Assembly (NCBI GenBank): GCA_007922305.1
Contig: ML677386.1
Coordinates: 13,373,830 to 13,437,829, forward strand
Length of the DNA: 64,000 nucleotides
DNA from: Dermatemys mawii
Lineage: Eukaryota > Chordata > Testudines > Dermatemydidae
Direction: 5' to 3'
Position numbers and translations under genes: made by a program. The notes below the pieces were generated by a model, which made no database searches, was not told the origin of the DNA, and worked only from the letters and a program-made list of their open reading frames with translations. Each line of letters begins with the position of its first letter. Position 1 is the stretch's first letter. This document shows, piece after piece, positions 46,571 through 58,700 of the stretch.

Positions 46571-47759
46571 AGAGTAGTTTGTTGGTCCATTAATATATGT
46601 TTCAAGTGATTGAAGATACTTGGCTTGTGGCCTTGTGCCTTGCATGTACTAATGGACAAGTATTATTACTGGACAAATAAGACACACCCTGTGATATTTT
46701 ATTGCCATAGCAATTTCGGATTAAGCAATGTATAGAGCCTAGAGAGTGTTTTAATTCTAAACTTCCTTCTTACTGAAACACTTTTAGAATGTAATGTGTT
46801 TGTCTTTCATTGCAGAGTTAATCAATTATGGAAGTTATGAGACTGTAATATATTATATCATGCTAGCATGTGTATTTGTAAGGTCTTTTAAAAATGTTGA
46901 TTTTTACCTAATACACAGTACTGGTTCCTTTCAACTTGTTATAATTGGTAATAACTATATGTAAATCCATATTTGACTCCTTGTGGTATTTTAAGCTATC
47001 ATGTTCATCTGAAAGATGTAGACATCTTAAAAGAATCTTTGACCAAAATAATAGGTATTGAATCCATATTGCTTTATTCTACAGTAAGGAGCATATGATA
47101 TATGAATATGTATATGTTATGAACTTATGATATTATAAGAGGTATATTTAGTATGCAATAGAAAATAAGCTACATGTACTATACTTATGCAGTATCCAAT
47201 CTTCAACCAATAACTACTTGTGTATTTTAATTTAAAAAAATAAAAAGGCCAATAAGAAATAAAGACATAATGAAAAAAAAAACACCTTAGTATGGATTAG
47301 TGGAATATTTCCCTAGGTAATTTCACTTTACATAAGTAATTTTTATTGTTTTATTTGTTTGATATGATGAAAAACCTCAAATTAAAATGTTCTTTTTTAC
47401 ATTTGGGTACTTTTGTATTCTTAAAATGTAATGATAGAGTGACAATCTGGTAAATGTATTTAAAATATCCTCTGGGAAAGATACATTATCATACCAACTT
47501 CATATATATAATAAAAACACTGTGCACTTGGAGGGCTGTAATTGCTGCTTAGTGCATTAATTGCCATAATCTCAGGTGTGCCCCCCCTTGCTTCCATCCT
47601 CTGTTTGATGTATTCGGCTTTTGTCAGTCGATGTATACTTGCATTTAAATTGATTACGGCAGAAAAACATTTCAGTGTGTGTGTGTGTGTAGTATTTAGC
47701 ACCTTGGGCCGGATCCCTTATCTGGAGCCTCGATGCGCTATGGTGGAAGGACACTAAAT
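46571..47759. other. Non-coding DNA upstream of the CpG island
   Basis: AT-rich sequence with a (GT)n run at about 47676-47690. CpGs begin to appear from about 47710. Confidence 0.4.
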
Positions 47760-48120
47760 AACCGGAACAGAACTGGAATTGGAATAGAATTGGAATGCGT
47801 ATGGGAACCAACGGACTTTCAATAGAATAAGAATAGAAAGGAAAGGAACAAGAGGCAGTTGAAATGGAATAATAATGGAGTAGACTGGACATGAAATAGA
47901 ACTGAATGGAAGACAGGAGTAATACACTTAGAATTGAGTGGATGGAGCTTGTGGAATGGAACTGGAGCAGATTAAAATCAGAATAATGGGAGCAGGTGGG
48001 CCTAGAGTGAATTTGGGATAAATGAGAGAAGAGTTAGAAATAGGACTGTTTAAAACCGAACTGGAGTGGAATAGAACAGATAAGAGGAGAGAAAAGGTTG
48101 GAGTGCCGTTACCACTATCA
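47760..48120 (+). repeat. Degenerate GGAAT-rich purine tract
   Basis: The plus strand is purine-biased and built on GGAAT, GGAACT and AGAAT words (for example ctggaattggaatagaattg at 47772), with about eight GGAAT copies spread into 48200. It abuts the CpG island. No fixed unit length is evident. Confidence 0.55.
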
Positions 48121-48189
48121 TCGACCACGGACCGAGTATAAAGCAAGAGAATGGCCCTGGAATTCCTGGAGCACCCTGGAATGGGGAAA

Positions 48190-48293
48190 AAGGGAAGGAG
48201 AAGGGAAGGAGAAAGCAGTGTTGGAAATAACTGGACTGGAGCTGCAGGGGGCCGGGGCACAGCTCGCCAGGGGACTGGCGTGGAGCGCAGCAG
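48190..48293 (+). other. Possible alternative first exon (3' end fixed by donor only)
   Basis: A strong donor CAG|GTGAGC lies at 48293/48294 in the purine-rich leading part of the CpG island. If used, a start further left would give a separate first exon. The left boundary here is arbitrary. No coding sequence can be assigned. Confidence 0.25.
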
Positions 48294-48569
48294 GTGAGCG
48301 GAAAGGAAGAAAAAAAACCAACCTGGGCTGGAGCTGGAGCGCAAGGGACTGGGCAGGAGCCCGAGCGTGGAGAGTGAAGCTGGAGCTGCCCGTGCGCGGG
48401 ACCCCGCAGCGCTAGCGGGCAGCCCCTATAATAAAGAATCCCTAGGCGAGGCCGGCGGGGGGCGTGAGCGGTTGCAGTGAGGTCAGCGGCGGGCGAGCCA
48501 ATGAGCGGAGTGTCTGGGAGCCGCCGGAGCGCTGGGTCCCTGCGCGGCGCGGCTCGGCAGCGGGCGGGG

Positions 48570-48944
48570 GGACGCTGCCGAAGCGGCAGCTCGAGACATT
48601 CCGGCAGTGGGCAGAGCGCTGGCGGCTGCAGCGGGACGCCTGGCTCGGAGCGCGGGAGAAGAAAGTGAGAGACGGGAGGAGGCGTTGCCGCTGCCCGGGC
48701 ACAGGTGCGGCCGCTCCCGGCGGGAGGGAAGCCGCCGCGGCTCCAGCTCTCCGGGCGGCGGGGTGCCAAGTGCCCCCTGAGCAGCGCCGTCCGCCAGGGG
48801 ATGTACCGGCCGCTGGGTCTCCGTTCCCCGCGCGGAGCCGGCTCCTAGGTCGCGGCGGACTCAGCGGGGACCGGCAGGAGCTGGGCGCCCTGGCGCTGCG
48901 CTGGAGCCGCGGGGGCGAAGGAGGTCGCTCATCGGAGCAGCCAG
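48570..48944 (+). other. Presumed non-coding first exon of an unidentified host gene
   Basis: The GC-rich sequence ends with gagcagccAG|GTAAGC, a consensus splice donor at 48944/48945. An ATG at 48800 opens only a 16-codon uORF (MYRPLGLR...) closed by TAG, and the frame entered by the ATG at 48501 stops near 48668. No ATG-initiated frame reaches the donor with a recognisable protein, so the exon looks untranslated. A longer frame across 48464-48979 has no ATG start and a composition expected from GC-rich DNA. The coding part would lie beyond the window, after an intron longer than 15 kb. The left end is inferred from the CCAAT box and is approximate. I cannot name the gene. Confidence 0.5.
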
Positions 48945-51890
48945 GTAAGCGCCGGCCCCCGCGCGCCCTTGTGCGGTAGCGGAGAGAGCCCGGGCGCGCC
49001 GCGCGGGTTAGCCCCCTGGGCGAAAGTTTTTAGTGAAGTCACTTTTTGTGGGGGGCAGGAGAAGTTGGGGGCAGGAGAAGTTGGGGGTTGCCCTGTGGCA
49101 GCAGTGACTGCTGCGACCCCCCCCCCCCCCCCCCCCCCCCCCCCGGGCGGGGGGGGCGGGCCCCTGGGGGGGGGGGGGGGGGGGGGGGAATCCCCGGGGG
49201 GGGGGGGGGCTAGCTGTTGCCGTTTGCCTTAGAGCCTATTGCATCGCGCTCCTGTCCCTGCTGCCCACCCAGTCTGAGCCCACCGGGCGGCGTGTGAGCG
49301 CATCCCGCTCCAGGCACTTGCGCACCTAGGTCAAGGCTCCGGGCGGGGAGGAAGCGGGGACGGGTCCTCGGGTCTCTCGTTAATATGATTCCAGAACTGC
49401 GGGGCAGACGCTTTCCCTCGCTGCTGTTGGATCCTAAACCCCAGAAGTCCGCGGGGGCTGAACGGCAGACGCGCACCTGGCAAAACCCGGCTAGGGGTTG
49501 ATTCAGAGGCAGTAACGTTCATGCGAGAGCCCCTCTCAAAACCCCTATGCAGACGTGTCAGATTCTCCCTAAAGCCCCACGGCGGGGATCTGACTTACGG
49601 TGCCCGGTCTGACCCTCGTGAAGTGGCGCCGGTACGTTTCTGCAGCTTTCCTCCCTTGCAGTGCTAAATTGGGTGTGGAAACGTATAGGTCGAGGTGACC
49701 CGCGGATGATGGTGACTAATTCGCTGGAGAGGTTATTGCTTGGGGCTTTAAGAGGACAGCCGCGCCCGCCTTTCAAATAGCGCCTGTGCCAGAGTGTGTC
49801 TCCTACTTGCAGAAGCGCAACCTGTGCTTCCTCTGGCAGTGACTGTGGTGGTGGTTAGTATATAAATCTTTCAAGGATTTATGAAGGCTTCGGGCGCATT
49901 ACGGATTACTCGCGCCGTCTGACCTCGTCAGTGGCGACCTGGTCTTTAAATCTTGTTCTCTTCGATAATGATTCTCATTCTACCAATGTACCCACGTTCT
50001 GCTTTTTATCCGCGTCTTTTTAAGTCTAGGTTTTCAGGAAAATTAAGTTCTGGGAGATTTGCGGGCAGCGCCTGTTGTGCCAAATATAATATCAACACTG
50101 CAAGTGTTTACAATAGAGCCCAAGTATTTACTTTTAAAAAGTGTAGTTCACCGTGAGAACGGAATAGTGTTTAAATCCATGAGCATAGAAACCCAAATAT
50201 GTTAATATACACTAGGCTATATATCTCACCCTGATAGTTTCTTCACTGACCAAAAAGAGTTCTCATTGCCTGAGATTACTTTGTCTCGTTTTCTGTCCCT
50301 CTTTCATGAAGCACAAATCCAAATGTTTTGTATTCTTCACATATAGAAGTAGCTATAGCCATATAAAACATAACGTTAAAAGCTGCTTAAACTATTTAAT
50401 AATGAAAAACTAGAATGGCTGTTTGTGGGTGTGTTGTGGGAATGTTTACATTTTGATGGTGTTTCCTTTTTCTTTCTTTCTTTTTAACATATTGCTTTGC
50501 TATCTTGCCCAGTATCTACCACAATGCTCATCACTTCTTTACACATCAAAGGCAGCGAATAATGTGCTGTGGTCTGATTTTGTTTGCATCTGTATGTTTA
50601 ATCAGACATAATGTTTAGTTTGCTTAAATTGTGTTGGAACTGCACTACAGTATGAAATACTGATATTTCCATAATGGAAGCCAATGTTATAGCTTTCAAA
50701 AAATGTGCTCCACATTCAGGCATACTGTTTACTCATACAGTAGGAATTCTTAGTGGCATGGAAGTGGTGTTTCATGATTTTCAGATGTATTGTACTTTAA
50801 TATTTGTTTTCTCTTTTAAAGGGAATATATAAATCTCAATATGATCAGTTACTTAAGTATGTTTGGTTATCTTGTAGTTTGTGATCAATATAAAATGTAG
50901 TTCTTAAAGTTCTTGATGTCATTCAATAAAAACAGTGCATTTTGACTCCAGCGTTTTACCCTTATTAACTGGGTAACTTGGACTTTCTTTGAAGAATTTG
51001 TTAAATTGAATTGAAATATTTAAACTCATCCTCCTAACCTGTTTTGAATATTAAAATCTTATTGGATGATAGTAGTAAACTAACAACATAACCCTGACAA
51101 ATACAAATTTAACATATTTGGTTTGCTTCCAGCTACCGAGATTTCGTCAATACAGGTGGCAACTTTTATGTCTCCCCTTTTGGTTATGCTTTTTAAACTT
51201 AATGCCCTTTGGCACCACACCCTGAAATTCAATTTTATGTTCTTTCCTATTGGATGAGACTTGGACAATATTTGGCTGGTGTCTAGGCAAGTTGGTTTTG
51301 ATTTTGAAGTAATGTATCCTCATTTATGGTAGAAAATGTTGTAACGTACATTCAGAAACATGAATGTTTTTTCAGACAGATAAATATTAATTCAACTCCT
51401 TCCAGAATGTTATTTCCTTTGTATAAAATAACATCCAAATGCAATCTGTTATATTGCACGGAACTGAAATTTCATGTTGTTCGACTATATAGACAATTTG
51501 TTGGAGATAGCGTATACATTCTGCAGTATTTTTTCCCAGAACCAATCACGATCGTATGATTGAAAATTGCACATAAAGTGTTAACATATCTGATAAACTG
51601 TAATTTTAGGTATAAATATTTAAGATTCATTCACCGTGGGCGATAATTCCAAGCAGATAAACTTTCCATCTATGAAACCCTTTCCTAGTTTTAAAGAAAC
51701 AGTTGTAACTCTTGAAGTATTCTGGCTCCCATTCATTACAACTGAGTATTTTGTTCTAGCTTGATATATTATAAGCACTGGCAGAACCGAACTTGGGACC
51801 TAATCCTGAAATGATTATTCAGACAAAATTTTCAGTGATGAAAACTGAAGTTTACTGGAATAACTATTATATGACTGAGACCTTTATACT
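48945..51890 (+). other. Start of presumed first intron
   Basis: Begins with the GTAAGC donor, stays GC-rich to about 49.9 kb, contains the homopolymer tract at 49117-49209, then becomes AT-rich. No further exon recognised. Confidence 0.45.
49117..49209. repeat. Poly-C / poly-G tract
   Basis: C28 at 49117-49144, a mixed GC linker, G23 at 49166-49188, then aatcccc and G14 at 49196-49209. The C and G runs can pair as a hairpin, and each G run can form a G-quadruplex. It may be partly an assembly artefact. Confidence 0.85.
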
Positions 51891-52160
51891 CAGTGGTTCT
51901 CAGATAGTGGCATGTAAACATTTGATGACTAGTAGTATGCTTGCTGAATAGAACTGGCTAATCATGCAGTGCTTTCCCTCCTTGTTTCCAGCAGATAAAT
52001 TGCATCGAAAGACATCTTGCAAACACACTATTACTTTTCACTGGTCAGCTGCTGTAATAGTCAAAATGATGTTATGTGATTGCCTTCTAGATCACCTTCC
52101 CTCCATTTCCAGCTATATTAAAATGTGGTTGACTCTATACAAAGAGCTTGAGAACCCCTT
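51891..52160. mobile_element. Degenerate hAT-type miniature element
   Basis: Left end CAGTGGTTCTCAGATAGTGG and right end agcttGAGAACCCCTT form an imperfect inverted pair around GGTTCTCA, like the hAT element at 38882. No clear 8-bp duplication remains. No coding content. Confidence 0.5.
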
Positions 52161-55100
52161 CATTACATCCATAGTGACCTGACTGGCTTTACAACCATGA
52201 CTGCTAAGAAATAATGACCCATTTGCAATAAAGATGGCTTGTGTTCTGAGCAGATTATTTAAGGATAAGATAAGTGATCTGTGAGGCATATGACTGTAAT
52301 AGAGGCCCTAATCTCTGTGTGTAAATAAACTGATGCTATCTTTAATTATATAATCTAATTAAAATAGTAGCTTGCTATTTGTTACTGCTGTTACCAGTGA
52401 TATTAGTAATCTTTTAGCCAGTGAATGGTTTGTAATGTGTTTATGCTGTAAAATAGGGAGTAATTTGAATAAGAAAAACTGTTCTTGAAGGGTGTATCTT
52501 TCTATTACCATAGGTATCTCAAATATAGCCATGTTTTCACAAATTTCAATCAGCATAAGACTTTTGTATATACGATACATATACACAGCCATTTTGTAAA
52601 CTTTTTATTTGTGAAGTGAAATACTAATAACAATGCTTGCAGCTTATAGCTGTGCAAGTTTTTCTAAACATCTGTTAATTTTATTCCTGACTTGATTTAT
52701 CCTTGGCAATATTTTTCTCTGTTCTGTTCAGCAGTGTTGGTTGTATCAAAATGTATGGTGGCTGGGCTGTGGACCAGTGTCCAGTGAAGTGTGTAATGAT
52801 CTTATTCTACTAGTTTTTAACTGAAAAAGACTGTTTCAACAGAGGGACTAGAAGAGAGGATAGCCCTACTTCTATATATGCTGAGCAATACTACTATATA
52901 ATACGCGCTACACATTCTGAATATTATAGAACATAAACTGAAATAAGTGGTTTTTTGGTTTGTTTATTTTTTAGTAAGAGTTAGGTATGCCACACTCACA
53001 GGAGCATAGACTATTCCAGTGTGATTTTTTTTTTATAGGGAGGAAAAATAAATGCATCAATTTTAATTGCTTTTTTTGGACACAGTTTTATGGATTGTAG
53101 ATTCTGTAAGTGGAGGGTCAGAGCATGCCATACTGAGTAGAAATCAATACAACTATTCTCCCGAAGTAGCCAGTGTGTATGAAAACGAGGAGGGGTGAAG
53201 TTGTATTGTTATGCTTATAAGAAGCACACAGGATCTTTTTCAGGGGAAAAGGCAATATGCCATGTTTGTTGAAGATACAACAATTAGCATATGCACACGC
53301 TCGCACGCGTACGCACACACACAGTCCCACCGGTCGATGTTAGAGTTACTAGTCTGGATCAACTTAGTGGCCAGCTCGGTTGGTCACGGGTAGGGAGGAG
53401 CTGGGTTCCGTGGGTTGTGACATGATGATCTGGGGAAGTCTTGGCAGGACGAACCCAAAGTTTTATGGCAAGGCCACACTGTTTATATAGAGATTTTCCT
53501 TCAGTGGGGCCAATGAGGTTTGCACCGTCATACTGTAATTAATTGTTGTTTGACATATGCTTAGTTTTTTTACATTTTTAGTTTTTATTACAATTATTTT
53601 GTTCCCATTGATAGGTTCCTGTTTTATTTTTAGAGTCATTAATTTGCCCTCCTCTGACATTTCAATAGGGGCGTGCTGCAGCCTCCTGGCACCCTTCTGC
53701 CTGTTTCTGGTTCCTTTCTCGTCCATCTGGTTCAGCGATGGCCTTCACGTTTATCTTTTAACATATACATCCCTTACTTACACACACAACCGAATTAATT
53801 TACGTGGAATATTTTGAACAGGAACATTAAATTCTAATGCACAAGAAAACAATCATGGCATTCTTTTGCTTTTTTTAAAATGTTAAACCTACAACAAAAC
53901 AATGACCTTAAAATGTCTGTGACTATCTTGAAATCAGCCCAGACACAAATTCCAGCTGCTGCATCTTTACCAAATGGCCCATTAGGCCATTCCTTTTTGC
54001 TATTCCAAAAGGGTGGCTCGTAGGATATGATCAGATCATACACCAATACCTTTAATGCGTGCTACATTATTTCATTATTTTTACCCTTAGCTTTAAATTA
54101 TACAAAAAAATCCTACTACTACAGTATCACCCACTCATTCTGAGTTTGCTGATTCATGCTGTCAGGGAGATGGCGCTAGTTCGTGTAAAAGAGGGTGAGT
54201 GATCACTTTGCTTGTCTTCCCTTTAAAAAGTTTGAAGGGGGGGAAAAAAGCTATATCACTACCAAAATTGAAATTATAATAATATATTATAGAAAATGTT
54301 AAATATTTAATCACTCGGGAACTAGAGGGAGTTTAGTTTTCCTTTAAGTAAAAATCTCAATGCAGTCTTATCTACAGAGTCACTACTATTACTTCCATAA
54401 TGTTGATATTTTATATGGGCACAAATTTTAATGCTAACAGGAAATTGTCACTAACTGATTATTAAATCCATAATTAAATCCATGAGAGGACCAACACGGT
54501 CCATAGAGTGCCAGGAGTAGTTCTTGAAAGCAGGCATAGTTTTACTGAACAAATTAATGAGATTATGGCTGGTAGCAAGCATTTCTTGGACTAAGCCCTG
54601 ATAGCCAGATTTTTAAATGTATTTAGGATCTGAAGGGTGTAGATAAGTGAGTTTTTCAAAAGCACCTTGACATCTAACTGCTATTAATTGATCACCTTTA
54701 CAATGCCTTACTTAAGTAGCAGGTGTTTAGCACTGCTGAAGGAGTTTTTGTGCTTCATCTTTAAAAGCCATCCGAGAGGGGGCAGTTCTGGGGGAATAAT
54801 CTCATTAAAGAGTCTCTCCTGGCATTTCCACCACATAATTCTGATGGGGAGGCAGGATTCCCCACCCTGCCTACAGAAAGCTGTCTGATCCCAGGATCTG
54901 CATTAGGCTGGGGCCTAATGGGCAGAGGTCCCATCTCTCTGTTGTCTCTGGCTATCTGTGTAGGCTCTCCACTACTCTGGTATCTGACATCATAGCTGCA
55001 CTAGCCATGCTATCAGGGATTTTGCCTTGGCCCCTTGCGCCTTGGGAGTGGAGGAGTTCCTAGGAAAAATATTTACAGATAAGGTTTGCAGAGCCAGAGG

Positions 55101-55349
55101 ATGGACATTGTGCTACCTCCTTGTCTTGCAGTCTCCCTACATACATGTCTCCTAGCCTGCCTAGTCTTCATCCCAAACCATGCAGAGAGGGCTCTGCAAG
55201 GTTCTGGTTGTGGCGGGGGAAGGTACAATGGAGGTGGCAGAATCTTCCCTTCCACATGAAGAGCTCAGAAGGGAGAGGTCCCCCAGTGCAGGACCTTCCT
55301 TTTTCCCCACATGGAGATGTTAGGCAGTGATTCTCAGAGCCCCTCGCTA
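52161..55349. other. Presumed intronic DNA
   Basis: Contains a CA/CG-mixed simple repeat at about 53290-53325 (cacacgctcgcacgcgtacg) followed to about 53430 by a CpG-containing stretch ending gggttgtgaca that may be an LTR remnant. The GC-richer block 54770-55330 is unrecognised. No exon supported. Confidence 0.4.
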
Positions 55350-55483
55350 GGGTGACCAGATAGCTACTGTGAAAAAATGGGATAGGAGGTGGGGGGTAAT
55401 AGGTGCCCATACAAGAAAACATCCCCCAAAACAGGACTGTCTCTATAAAAAAAAACAAACAAACCCAGAACATCTGATCACCC
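55350..55483. mobile_element. Small MITE, 134 bp, flanked by TA
   Basis: Left GGGTGACCAGAT and inverted right GGGTGATCAGAT are 12-bp TIRs with one mismatch. TA flanks both sides (55348-55349 and 55484-55485), fitting a Tc1/mariner-type target, though two bases are weak evidence. From memory the sequence is a common turtle repeat. Confidence 0.7.
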
Positions 55484-55526
55484 TATCCCTAGAGGGCCAT
55501 GAGCAGGTTTCAGGGGATCTGCCAAA

Positions 55527-55712
55527 TAGGGCTGGCATTAGACTTCCTGGGGCCTAGGACACAAAGCCAAAGCCCCACCACATGGGGCTGAAGCTTGGGG
55601 CTCCGAGGCCTGCCACTCGGGGCTGAAGTCTGAGCAACTTAGCTTTGTGAGGCCTCCAATGGTGTGGGGTCTGGGCAGTTGCCCTGCTTGCTACCCCCTA
55701 ATGCTGGCCCTG
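55527..55712. mobile_element. hAT-like miniature element, 186 bp
   Basis: Left TAGGGCTGGCATTAGACTTC and inverted right CAGGGCCAGCATTAGGGG are TIRs. The interior is GC-rich with repeated GGGGCTGAAG. No matching 8-bp duplication is visible, so hAT assignment rests on the CAGGGCYGGCATTAG-type terminus. Confidence 0.65.
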
Positions 55713-58700
55713 GCTTTTATATGCAAAAAACTCACACATGTTGTAGTACATGTGGGCTGTGGAGTTTTTAGAGCATGTTTGCAGTGGGGCTCAGAACATC
55801 TGACCTGAGGAGTATGATCTAGCTCAGGAATTAACCTTAACATTCCTAAAAGCAAATATATCTGCTGTATGAGATATTTGACAATTTTGACAACTACTAT
55901 ACAAGTCCTCAAGTCTTTCCCAACTTCAGCCCCAGATTCTGAAACAATCACTCTTAACATTTTAAAAATCTTACTAACTCTTTTGGGATTTATTGTTATG
56001 TTTTAAAAATACAGGGTTTTACATAAGCATACGGAGAAATAAACAATTTGGAATCATATTATTCTTCATTTAACTATAGGCTTGAAACATCAGAGCAAAC
56101 TGGGTGCAAGGAAGGGGGAAGAGCCTAAAATTCAAAATACTCCAGAGAATTTTTAATAGAACTACTGCAAAAAAAGATCATTGTAGTCATGCATTGTAAT
56201 ATGGTACTTGCAGTTTTCATGTATTCAAATACGTGTTAATTCTACAGTCTGTTTTAGTTCTTAAATTTCATATATTTGTGATCAATTTTTGTAAAACAAA
56301 CAGGCCCTATTAGGATTTTGTTTTATCTGGCCTTTTGAAGAGAGGTAGGTGGGTTGAGGTACAAGCTGATGTGTGGGGGTGTTTGTATTTAATTATGTGC
56401 TACTTCTTGTTGGAAAGAGTGATCAGAATGTATTGTATTTTGGTTTTGCAGCTTTAACTAATTTGCAGGGCATTCAGAGCTTGTCCATGAGTGCTTTTTA
56501 TTTATTCTAAATTGCAAGTAAATAATGAGTGTCTGCCATCCAGTGTTGTATCTGAGATGCTGTTGTGAGTTTACAGGTTCTGCAGCATGTGTGACCTTGG
56601 TTTATACATTCAATGACACTTGTTGGACCTTTTATTAGTTATAAAACACTCAGAGAGCAAGCATAATGTTCATAGGTGTTTTTTGAATTTGCTTGATGGT
56701 GTGAGAGTAATAGCCTAGCCTGCAATCTTGCAAACAGTTAGGCATGTGCTTAACTTTACTCAAGTATTTGTAATATTGCTAGCAGCTCTAACCTTTGAAA
56801 GTAAACAATCTTCATGGCTATTGCTCAGTAACAACAAAGAGAGAGGCATGAGGGTAATATGCGACTTCCAGTTATCTGTTTTGACAAAAGTAAAAGCCTA
56901 TTAGAAACTATAGGGCCCTCTCCCATGTTACAAGAACAACAAAAAAATAATTAAAAAAATAGTCAGCAGGATCCTATTCAGCTCTAACACTCATCAAATG
57001 AGGGAGTACACTCTTTCTCTGCTCTCTCAGAACCTGAGACACAGTAGAAGACATTTTACCTTGCAATCATAATTTTTATCTTTGGGCATTAAGGCATTAA
57101 CTCTCCTTTGTCAGAGTGCTTAGTGAATTAAATCTGATTTTTGATGACACAACCTTGATCCTGAAAACAGATGCCCTGGCATGGACGTCCCTGCACCTGA
57201 GTGCAGTCTCATTGTCTCTTTGAGCAGAAGTGTTAGCTACTTTTTCATGCTTCTGTAGTTAAAAAAAAATCCATTGCTCTGAAACTCTGCTCTTCACACA
57301 TTGCCGCTTTATTTGTGTTTTCTGTTGGTGTTTTTTGTTTTGATCAATACAAATTATTGAAACAACAAACAAACCCTCAGACAGCAGGCAAAATATTTTT
57401 TAATATACAACACCAAAATATGAACTATTCAAAGGAATATGAGACTTGCATTCTATACTAAGGGAAATAAGGCAGATACTCAAATAGAAACTTAACAAAC
57501 TGAGGAATAACATAGACTTCTGAAGCCTTTTTTTTTTTTTTTTCAAATTATATCTTTTAAAGCATCCAATCAACATCCTTTCCCACTGATGTTAAATGCA
57601 GAGCCATAGCCCAAAGATTACTATATATCCTTTCCCTGGAACAGAGTTCGGAGGCAGAGACTTTCCTCATCCTGTGAAACAGATTATGGACCTTGCTTCC
57701 AGTCCAGGAGGTTAGTTTGTATTATCTCCTTTCTGGGAATCCTTTGCCAGATTGGATTGGATGATCTGTTTCCCTGCTTTGCCTCTTTCTCCAGCATTGA
57801 CAGTGGAGCTGTGGAACACCCTTTGTGGAAAGCAGAAAAGGTTGGCAGTAACCGAGTCTGACACATGAAGTCTGCAACAGACTCTTCTTTATCTCTGCAC
57901 TGGCTGGCTGCTAGCTTCTCATTCTGTTCTCCCCATCTTAATAAACAGCAGAAGGAGGTACTAAGGAATAGCACGCCCACTCTGCTTCAGTCATGGCAGC
58001 ATCCTTTAGTGTAAGGCAGATGTGTGGGACACACATGTAAGGAGTGTGGAAGGCAAAATGGCAGGAAGAGGGGTGAATGGCTATGGGAATATTGAATTGC
58101 GGTGAACCGAAGATACTTAGAGGCTAAATAGTTGCGGGGGTGAAATGCTATAGGGTGCTGGTGGGAGTGGGAATGAAGAGAGGGTTGTGGGTAGAGAGAG
58201 CATAAAATACAAGAAAAGACTTCCCAGGGCTAAAAGTGAGGAGCCTAGCCCAAAGAGTGAAGGGGAGGCCTAAAGGGCATTTTGTGGGGATAAAGGGGAA
58301 ACAGTATGTTAGGGGAGAGAGAGACATCACTATAGATATGGAGTAGGGAAGAAGGAGAGATGGGGAGAGCAGTGTAATAAGGACACTGGCTGCTGAGGGA
58401 GGAAGAAATGGGGAAACCTAGGAAATGAAGTGAGGGAAGCAGTAGATGCTGGGGGATGAGGAATTACCGTGTGTAGGAGAGTGGTAGCTTTCGTCTAATG
58501 CCATGTCTTGGGTGGATATCACACCTGATTCTCTAGCAGTATTTTTTCGGGGGGAGGGGGAAAATAACTTAGATCAAAATTGTTTCTCCTGGTCAGGCCC
58601 CTAAACTTGTGGTTGATAATCAGTAGAGACAAACATTTAAAATGAAAAACATCTGAATTTTATTGAGGAATATTCACACAACATAAGAAGTGACCTGAAA

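Larger units (their letters stand above)
48120..49020 (+). promoter_or_regulatory. CpG island, presumed promoter of a plus-strand gene
   Basis: GC content and CpG density rise abruptly against AT-rich, CpG-poor surroundings and decay through about 49.9 kb. A TATA-like TATAATAAAG lies at 48427-48436, and a perfect NF-Y-type CCAATGAG at 48498 would place a start at about 48560-48600. GC boxes are frequent. Direction comes from two plus-strand splice donors (48294 and 48945). This is the only host-gene promoter signal seen in the window. Confidence 0.7.

Noticed and set aside
48050..48769. 239-codon open frame on the minus strand of the CpG island
   Set aside because: Long only because GC-rich sequence has few stops; low complexity, no domain, and splice donors indicate the opposite strand.
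48464..48979. 171-codon open frame through the CpG island (plus strand)
   Set aside because: It has no ATG start, runs through the splice donor at 48945 and has the Arg/Gly/Ala/Pro composition expected of stop-poor GC-rich DNA.
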